Shown: piece by piece, positions 56,378 through 64,000 of the stretch
How the letters are laid out: each line of letters starts with the position of its first letter
Numbering within the stretch: the stretch's first letter is position 1
Assembly: GCF_004193775.1 (NCBI RefSeq)
Contig: NC_041002.1
Coordinates: 42,449,819-42,513,818 of the forward strand
Direction of reading: 5' to 3'
DNA length: 64,000 nt
DNA from: Glycine soja
Lineage: Eukaryota; Streptophyta; Magnoliopsida; Fabales; Fabaceae
Program-made: the position numbers and the translations under genes
The notes under the pieces: generated by a model
Seen by the model: the letters and a program-made list of their open reading frames with translations, nothing else
Databases searched by the model: none
What the model was told of the DNA's origin: nothing

Positions 56378-57710
56378 CTATTCCTCGGTAGCTTGAATAG
56401 TTGTGATATCATCTATGACATTATTTTGAACTCCTTCCCTTGATTGATGGACTAACTCTTCATCAACAACAGATAAGAATTCAAAGTCTTGAACTTCTAA
56501 AAGTTGATCAATTTGTTGTTCGTCTCTTATGAAATTGTGTAACACAAAACAAGCATTGATAATTCTTATTTGTATCTTTATATCAAAAAATGAAGGAGTT
56601 CTTAATATACTCCATCTTTTTTTCAAGATCCCAAATGACCTTTCTATTGCATTTCGGGCACTTGCATGACGAAGATTAAATAACTCATTGTAACTTTGAG
56701 GGATGTTTCCAATCCACTCATTGAGATGATATCTAGTCCCTCGATATGGTGCTAAAAATCCTGGACCATTGGTATATCCCGCATCCACAAGAAAATACTT
56801 ACCTACAATGTTTAAAATAACAAACATAGAATTAAACTAGACCAAAAAAAAAGAAAAAAAATTATTTCTAAGAAATATTACCGGTTGGAATTTCAAGTTT
56901 GTTTTGACGACGTAATGCATCTCGTAATACTCGAGAATCTCCTGCAGACCCTTCCCACCCAGGTAACACATAAATAAACCTTAAATCTGGACCACAAGCA
57001 GCTAACACATTTGTAGAGACATCACCCTTTCTATTACGATATCTAGGTCTCTCATCAGGAGAAATTGTAACCGGAATATGAGTCCCATCAAGTGCTCCAA
57101 TACATCTCTACAAACAAGAAAATTTTTTTAGATTCTAAGAAAATTTTATAATTAACTAATCTCTCCTAACAATTGATAAACTTACCTCAAACCATCTTCA
57201 CTTGTTTGCTTCCGCACCTTCTAAAGTACAGGGTTGAAAATTCAAATAGTCTTTGCTCACTTTCATTACCACTCTCAAGACATCATTGAATTGCCTACTT
57301 ATGGTTTCTTTAGATCTACAATAACTAAATTGCACTACCCTATACTTTAGGTTGTGAGCAAGGATATGTAAAAACATTGCTACTGCTTCAGTTGTTGGAA
57401 CATTTCTTGTTCTTACTAATCCATCCTTTTCTTGTAAAATTCTACAAAGGTTAAAAAATGCATTTTTACTAAGCCTCAATTGTTCAATGCAATCTTTATT
57501 TGTTCCTCTATAAAGACGATTAAGGAAGCTGTGACGTTCTTGTTCCCAATTACGGGTTGGTTCCTTAACAAAATAATTATTATGATACCATGTCACTACA
57601 CCAATGACCATATGAACAACACAAGCAGCAGCTAATAAGATTATCTTCTTATACTCTTCTCTTTTACGTTTTCTTGAAGTCATTGCAGTGTCAACTATGC
57701 TAGGATCCAT
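56378..57710 (-). pseudogene. PIF/Harbinger DDE transposase (nuclease HARBI1-like)
   Basis: There are three minus-strand exons: 57186-57710 (start MDPSIVDTAMTSRKRKREEY), 56882-57107 and 56378-56802, with GT-AG borders that join in frame. Exon 2 has [14 protein letters not shown] with the first catalytic Asp and [16 protein letters not shown] with the second. Exon 3 has HASARNAIERSFGILKKRW with the catalytic Glu and then VLHNFIRDE. The DDE triad is therefore complete. The one lesion seen is a TGA at 57198-57200, where plant homologues have Trp (NKWRWFE). Length is close to a full Harbinger transposase. Confidence 0.92.
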
Positions 57711-59567
57711 TTCTTCTCAATCCAAACTGCATGATAATGATATAAGATAATATTTTGAGATTTAAAACAAATATGTAGGGAAAAGATGTAAATAAGCTAT
57801 AAATTTTAATGCCCATATTTTTCTACATTAGGCTGTCACAAGCAAGAGCCTAGAGGTTAACTTTAGCAGAATATAAATTGGATGACAAGAAATGTCTCTT
57901 AACTATATATACACAACAAAAAAAGAAGTTTTTTTTTTCTTTTTGGGTTTGATTAGACCCCTGTAATCAAAAATTAAACTCGAGGCATAGGGAGCTTAAG
58001 AAATTCAAGTTTAATTCCACTCATATTAATGATCTGTGGCTTTTCCATATGGAAGCATCGACCAACTTGTTACATATTTGTGGCTGATAGATAATAGATG
58101 TATCACATACAAGTTTCATTCATAAAAATCGGATACTAGCAGGGTTCCCTATCCCGTACGTATAAATCACTGTTGTTACTTGCTAGTCCCTTTGATCCAA
58201 CCAATACACTTTAGGCAATTGCAAAGGGGATGTGATTGATATGGTATATATGATTGTACAGGTTTTAGATATACTACTTTTAAGATTTGTTAAAATTATC
58301 TGTTAGAGTTAAAAGTATGTAAGTAAAGTATTGATTAATTAATTCTATAATGAAGTGCTTTAGATTCAGCATATATAAAAAATTATAAAAAAATACTAAC
58401 ACAGACTTCAAAACAAAAATAAATGTCCATATCTACAGACTTCAAAATCAGAGTATCAATATTCAACAGTAAAAAAAGTGCAACTTTAACTCATCAAACA
58501 CAGACTAGAAGACTATCTAAGACCTTCCCTTTATTTAGAAGAACATATCACTTGGACAACAATGAATTGACCAAGTAGCTGAGGAAGTTGAAATGGAAAA
58601 GGGGCCAATATATGAGTAACAACTGCATAATGGTTGAAATTTTGATTCTAGAATGCTAATAATAAAGTTCCTATTATTACTGGTTTATGGTTTATAAAAT
58701 TTGTTGGGTATGACTATAGATCAATAGTGTCTTAAACAATGATGATACAATGACTTCAGGGAGCATGTCATGGGTTGTTGACTATAGTTCCTGTTATTAC
58801 TTTTTAGCTGCACTCTTTTCCCCCCTCCCATGACATTGTACGCATTATTTCTTCAGTTTCATCTTTTTGTGGCTTTCTTCAAGTTGGTGTAGATTTAATT
58901 ACAAGACATCAAATTTATTTGTTCATATTAAATAGTATGAACTAAGGGGACTTCTAGCTCAGTTATTTAATAGATGCGTAAATTGATGTAATTCTTTTAG
59001 TATATTTATCTTCCATTCTTATAAATAAATAAAAATATATTAAATAATATGAATCTAAATATATCTTTGCATTTTGGAAATAACATATTTTTAAACAACT
59101 TTTCAAACATACATGATCAGGGGCAGACCTACGGCTACATGAGGGGGGCCTTGGTCCCCTGATTTTTCCACATTAGATTTTTTAATTAGGTTATTCTTAA
59201 AAAATAATATTAAGTAATTATTTTGTTTTGGAAATTTAAGTATGTAAATAATATTTTTTGAGTCTTACTTATCATTTTATATTTTAATAAAATATTCTAT
59301 TCTTTTGTAATATTTATTGTAAAGAATAGAGATAACTACATTATTCCTCAAGAGGTTAATCCAGATGTTAATAGTATTGCTTCTCCATACATATCATCTA
59401 GCTACTACCAACCCAAAAAGGGTTTTTTCTTAAGTTATACATTATTCTCTACCACACACTTAAAATTCTTAGCAAATAAATTGAGAATTAAGATAACACC
59501 CCCACCAGGCACAAACACTACAAGCTAGACAAAAGTTTCGTTCCATGAATGAAGCTATCTCGAAGTC
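57711..59567. other. Non-coding region upstream of the small gene
   Basis: No coding sequence was recognised. A short block at 59123-59165 (GGCAGACCTACGG...GGGGGGCCTTGGTCCCCT) resembles a dispersed plant repeat. Confidence 0.4.
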
Positions 59568-59819
59568 ATGGAAAAAAGTTCATCTCTTAGAAGCAAAACA
59601 AACGGAGGGAGGCTTTCATGTTGGGGGCGTCTCAAGTTGAAGCTTCCATGGGCGAAGAGAACAAGTTCTTATAAACCCATTGGTGGTTTTAACTATGACC
59701 CTTTAAGCTATGCTCAAAACTTTGACGAGGGATGGGTAGAGGATGATGAAGAATCTTTACATCGTGGGTTCTCTGCTAGATATGCAGCACCTTCCTCACA
59801 TAAATTGTTCAAGCAATGA
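59568..59819 (+). CDS. Small conserved plant protein, intact (83 aa)
   Basis: An uninterrupted frame encodes MEKSSSLRSKTNGGRLSCWG, then RLKLKLPWAKR, YKPIGGFNYDPLSYAQNFDE, an acidic DDEE stretch and SLHRGFSARYAAP, ending in TGA. CWGRLKLKLPW plus GGFxYDPLSYAQNFD is a pattern I recall from small plant proteins of unknown, perhaps stress-related, role; no enzyme domain is present and no signal peptide is evident. The start is the first ATG of the frame, after a plausible leader with CACCAGGCACAAACACTACA. It has no intron. It is in the opposite sense to the Harbinger genes and lies inside that element's apparent borders. It is the only intact host-type gene seen here. Confidence 0.7.
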   Translation: MEKSSSLRSKTNGGRLSCWGRLKLKLPWAKRTSSYKPIGGFNYDPLSYAQNFDEGWVEDDEESLHRGFSARYAAPSSHKLFKQ

Positions 59820-61060
59820 TAAGGTTCAACATTTAAGGTCAGCTAATATATGTACAAACAAACAAAAAACCATTCGTACGTATATTTCTTGGCTCATTTT
59901 ACTTTACCTTCTAGTGATATTGATTGTATAAAATATAAATTATCACTTATGTTTGATGCAGCAAATAAGTAGTAAAAAGGGAAATAGTTAATCTGCACAG
60001 CACCTATTTATAATCAGTTTGTACACTAATAGAGAAATTAATATCTTAAAGCTCTTGTTAACTTAGTATTGGCAATATTTATATACTTACAATTTAGTGA
60101 AACAATTTCTAACTTTGATGCTCGGTAATGATGATTGACTACTAAACTTGACTCTGGGACATTCCCCTGTTCCAACAGAATCTAATGAGGTAATCTTTCA
60201 ATTATCCAAAACAACTAAATAAAAAATAAATCACAAATTAACAGCTGAGAATGAATTTTCTGAATAGATTGAGGGAGTTATTCAACTGATCTAGTATTTA
60301 TATACAATTTGACAATGATTATAAGGAGATTAAGGATGATCCTAGTTCCTTAGACAATATACTCTAGTATAAGAATAGCTATGTACATGAATCTGAAAAA
60401 TAATTGCTAGTTGCTACAGATTCCAATAGGCATTTAACTACTTTATTTTTGGTGAACAATAGGCATTTAACTACTAATTCCAATAGTTTTATTTTGAACA
60501 TGTCCCCTCATGGAAGAGCCCTTTGGGCTTGAAGCAAGGAAAAATGTACAGGCCCTCCATACAATGTACTGAAATTCAAGTTTTGTTTAAGATGAATGGA
60601 GGTGAATAGAATCAAACATTACAATGCAAGAGCATATAAATCAAAATCAAAATAGCAAATGATACACCGTAATTGGAACTCTAACCACACAATTGAAACC
60701 CTTCAATTAATACAAAAAAATTTACAAACCAAAACCCTATCCCAGAAAAACATATTGTGAAAAGAAAGTTGTCATTGAAGAATAAACACAAAGTGAAGAA
60801 ACCAAAGTTCTCATTGAAGAATAAACACAAGCACCTAGAGTGCAAGGTCTGTTCCTAATAAATTTGCAAAAATGCACACAGTACAAATTAACGAAATCAA
60901 ACAATGAGCAACGAAATCAAACAATGAGTACCCAGGGTACAAAATCAATGAAATCAAACAACTAAATAAAAAATAAATCACAAATTAACAAAAAAAAATG
61001 AATACACTTGACACAACAAGAGTGTGGATCGAAATCGCAAAGGAAACTTACTTGCGTCTG
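59820..61060. other. No gene seen
   Basis: AT-rich sequence. A short repeat GAAGAATAAACACAAAGTGAAG/GAAGAATAAACACAAGCACC occurs at about 60778 and 60815, and ACGAAATCAAACAATGAG is tandem near 60890-60930. Confidence 0.4.
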
Positions 61061-61063
61061 CAG

Positions 61064-61235
61064 TGTAAGAGAGTGGCTGAGAGGATAAGAGCGTGAGAGA
61101 GTGACTGAGAGGGGAAGAGAGAGTGGCTGAGAGGGGAAGAGTGTGAGAGAGTGACTGAGAGGGGAAGAGAGAGTGGCTGAGAGGGGAAAAGCGGAAGAGA
61201 GCGTTTGTTGCGTGAGTGAGTGGCTGACCGTGGAA
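61064..61235 (+). repeat. GA-rich minisatellite, 50-bp unit
   Basis: Two nearly identical 50-bp units (about 61090-61139 and 61140-61189) are each made of two halves, GAGAGTGACTGAGAGGGGAAG and GAGAGTGGCTGAGAGGGGAA, with degenerate copies on both sides. Confidence 0.85.
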
Positions 61236-61630
61236 GAGAGGGATGTGAAATTTTAATTCCTGTGGTTTTGGTGAGAATTTAAAATTCTTCTAATTTAGTC
61301 TATTAAAATGCTTTAAAAAAATGATGACATTTTAATTACTTTTAAAATACTTTATCCAAACAAATTAAAATATAAGAAGCATTTTAATAGCTTAGTTAAA
61401 ATACTTTACTCACTTTAATTGTTCCATCCAAATTCCGGAAGTGATTTTGGTATGGAAAACTTTCTTTGAAAAGTTAAAAAATTAGTTTTTGGATTTTCTC
61501 CAAATGAGTATGTACTTAAATTTTTCCATGGAACTGCTGTTCATGTATTTAGATTAGATTATTTTCTAGTAGTCTAGCGTTGTAAATTAGTTTTTATTCT
61601 TCCTGACATGGAGCCCTTTTTAATCTATTG

Positions 61631-61699
61631 AACAGCCTCGAGGATATTTACAGTCTTCTGCGGTTTCTGAGAATAGAGCCTTGGGGTCATTGGGCCTGG
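61631..61699 (+). pseudogene. RAD5-like helicase exon fragment
   Basis: The frame reads NSLEDIYSLLRFLRIEPWGH then WAW and is followed by GTAAAA. TPxxNSLEDIYSLLRFLRVEPWxNW is the SNF2-helicase segment of plant RAD5-type DNA-repair proteins. Only this 23-codon exon is recognisable. It lies just outside the proposed Harbinger right border and is probably another transposon-carried fragment, though no element ends were found around it. Confidence 0.65.
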
Positions 61700-64000
61700 T
61701 AAAATTACCTCTTTCTTAGTGTTGGATATGTTAGCTCTTTATGTCCAATGTTATCTACTGCTTACCCTATTTCTCATCAGGTTATTTTCTTAGGTTCTGA
61801 AGGCCATTTTTGGATGGTAAATAATGCTAGATTTTGATTTTTTTGGGAGGGGGTAGGGGATGTTAAATATGGGTTTAATCCTGACTTTTTATTTTGTATC
61901 TCTAACAGAATTTATAATTTATACATTCTACAGAAGTTGGAGCTTTCAATTATTTTCTTCCCGGTATTGAATCAAATAACAATGGCATATACGGGCACGT
62001 ACACTTGAGACTAAACAGACGGTAGAATCTCATAAACAATATAGGAAGAAGAATGAACAAAAAATGAGAAAAACAAAGACCATATATAAATAATAGTGAC
62101 ATAAAAAGAGATTTATTGATGTGTTTCAATGTTCAAGTAGTCAAGTTACCTCCATTAAAGGTTAATAAACAATATTTAATTATTAAATCAATTATAATCA
62201 AATCAATATAAAAGATACTACTAATTTATTTAACTGTAAATACGATCATTTGTAGCTTTTAAAATAGAAATAATTGATTATAAAAGAAAATTACTATTAA
62301 AAAGAAAAATAAATAATACTCATATTATAATCAAATCAATATAAAAAATACTACTAATTTATTTAACTCTAAATGTGAAGGCACAAGTAGTTCTCATGTG
62401 TCCAACCTTTAAACATGTCTCATGGAGGGTAAGGCAGATTCGTCTGGTCTTTTAAAACTTCACATGACAAACATAAAAGTCGATCATACTAGAAAATGAG
62501 TTATGAACCTAACTCAATTCTACAAACCTGCATGACTTGCAAGGTAATAATTTCTCCTTACTTATATAATCTATCTCGACTCTATTTTTAGTCAACGTGG
62601 GACTTCAATCAACATGTTTCCTTTTTGCCTACGACTTTCCATCATGTAGGACTTTCAACACACTCCTCTATTTATGGGTGACCACAATTTAGATGACTTT
62701 TCCAATGAATTTGGAGGCGTCAGGATCTTGGTCATGGATTTTGGAAATTGTGTTGCCAAGCTAATGTATAGTTTTTTTGTGAGACAAGTTGCACCCTCTT
62801 TTTTCTTTATAAAAAACAACTAACAAGATCAAAAGAATATAGTTAAACATGTTAAAAATGTCTTGAGAATTTTGTTTCAAAAGCAGAAAATTAAAATACA
62901 CTTTTGAAAAACAATATGATGTTGAGAAGCTTTTGTAATTTGATTTTTAAAAACAAAAAATATTTTGCAAAACATATCAAATAGCATACATATCTTGGTG
63001 ATTAGTTTTCTAGTAATGATACACTTATCCACTTTAAACACTATTAATAGACTTCTTGTTCTATCTTTCTTCACCAATCACCTATCAAACCATATCAACT
63101 AATATATCTAGGGCTTCTCTCTTTATTATGTCTTTTTCTTACTAGATATCAAGTGGATTTTTCATATCCACACATCATTTTTGTTAATTTGATTTTAGCT
63201 TTGTGGATATAGGATTTAGTTGTATATGAGGGAGTAAACCAATTTTTGGAGAATCGAGAGGGGGGGTAAACTAGGGAGATTTTTACCAATGAGCCATGAG
63301 CAACCAAATAAGTGAACATAACACCATACTTTAACTCAAAACCTTAAAGCTCATGTTTATGGGTCTTCTTCTCACTTATGTGCTGCTCAACTTTTCCATT
63401 TCTACTTGATGTGAGACTTCACATCATACTTGTACTCCAACAAATAGAAATACAAATTTAACAACAAAGAGCGTGATCAAAATCCGTCCCTGCAAAATTT
63501 TCGATATATTTTCATCCTCGTAAATTGAAATGTGTTGTTTTTTGGCTTGAAGCCAGGCTTGGACGAATTCGAGCCTATGTCGCATTTTTAAAAAATTAAA
63601 TTACATGCTAAAATATGTTTTTATCCTTATAAATATAAAAATGTTTAGAATTCATCCCTGCAAAATTTTGAATCTTTTTTTATCCTTGAAAAATTAAAAT
63701 TTGTTTCTTTTTGGCCAGGATGTAGGTTCAAGTATTCGTTGAACCTATGTGTTACTCTTTTATTGGTTCTATTGATGATTGTGAGAGTGAGTTATTTTTT
63801 GGGGGTAAAAAACAATAAAAAAAACACAAATTTGTAAATCGCTCTTCCTTAACCTCATTCTTACCTAACTTTCTTAGAGAGAGGTGAATATGGAAGTCAG
63901 GTTGTTAAGTTTGTCAACAACATTTGATTCCAATAGAACATTGAAATTAGTATTCATAACGTTGAGTTTGAGAGTAAAGGTGTTAGATTTTCAAAACAAA
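61700..64000. other. AT-rich repeat-derived sequence, no gene recognised
   Basis: A diverged repeat, CGTCCCTGCAAAATTTTCGA at about 63485 and CATCCCTGCAAAATTTTGAA at about 63655, each followed by TTTTATCCT-G-AAATT, suggests a decayed transposon. Phrases such as GTGGGACTTCAATCAACATG (about 62600) and GTAGGACTTTCAACACACTCC (about 62645) look like dispersed repeats. No conserved protein frame was found. Confidence 0.4.

Larger units (their letters stand above)
54174..61515 (-). mobile_element. PIF/Harbinger element (borders provisional)
   Basis: It encodes the standard pair of Harbinger genes, both on the minus strand. The proposed ends are CTATGTGTTTGGATGGAGAA at 54174 and, read inward from 61515, GTACATACTCATTTGGAGAA, each flanked by the PIF/Harbinger-type target triplet TTA (54171-54173 and 61516-61518). 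A second inverted pair TTTGTTTGGATAAgG occurs inside each end (about 54272 and 61365). TTA is a weak signal in AT-rich DNA, so the right border could be elsewhere. Confidence 0.55.

Overview
This is nuclear DNA of a flowering plant, most likely a legume and plausibly soybean (Glycine). The pointers are AT-rich sequence, intron-bearing gene fragments with plant-type splice sites, CACTA ends of the soybean kind (CACTACTA...), and LTR families that look like soybean SIRE1 and Diaspora. The genus is an inference from familiarity; no search was run. The window is a heterochromatin-like pile of nested transposons. I recognise one intact host-type gene, a small protein gene at 59568-59819.

Layout. 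1-2817: LINE fragments, a 400-bp AC repeat and a truncated LTR. 2818-7209: CACTA ends with captured pieces of host genes (glucose-6-phosphate 1-epimerase, a Cdc7-type kinase, SMC5). 7210-9795: a LINE ORF1 relic, a probable copia-type LTR and the 3' end of an Athila-like gypsy element. 9796-18698: two LTRs of that gypsy family. The first is split by CACTA element 1 (10007-14817), which carries an eIF3b fragment and a solo LTR. 19326-25697: CACTA element 2 with a perfect AGT target duplication, carrying ZW10, HAK/KUP potassium-transporter and cytochrome P450 exons. 25698-28864: mostly empty, with one MITE. 28865-36645: a third CACTA-like end, a non-autonomous hAT element with a perfect 8-bp duplication, and callose synthase, REX4-type exonuclease and EXO70 exons, interrupted by a minus-strand gypsy LTR. 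36646-45701: a complete CACTA element with TGT duplications, encoding a TNP2-type transposase and a second transposase (Transposase_24 type), both with a few nonsense changes. 46020-53164: a fourth non-autonomous CACTA-like element holding a WD-repeat gene fragment and a Tat/Ogre-like LTR preceded by tandem repeats. 54174-61515: a PIF/Harbinger element with DDE transposase and Myb-like genes, each with one disabling change, and the small intact gene inside its apparent borders. 61516-64000: a RAD5-like exon, then nothing recognisable.

The main pattern is that several CACTA elements have collected exons from unrelated host genes, and within each element every recognised fragment lies in the same transcriptional sense, often behind a GC-rich or pyrimidine-rich first-exon-like segment next to one terminus. 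Splice sites are largely kept. The elements therefore look like exon collections able to make chimeric spliced transcripts. Most are decayed. The disabling changes that can be polarised are nearly all C-to-T or G-to-A transitions, as expected for methylated repeats.
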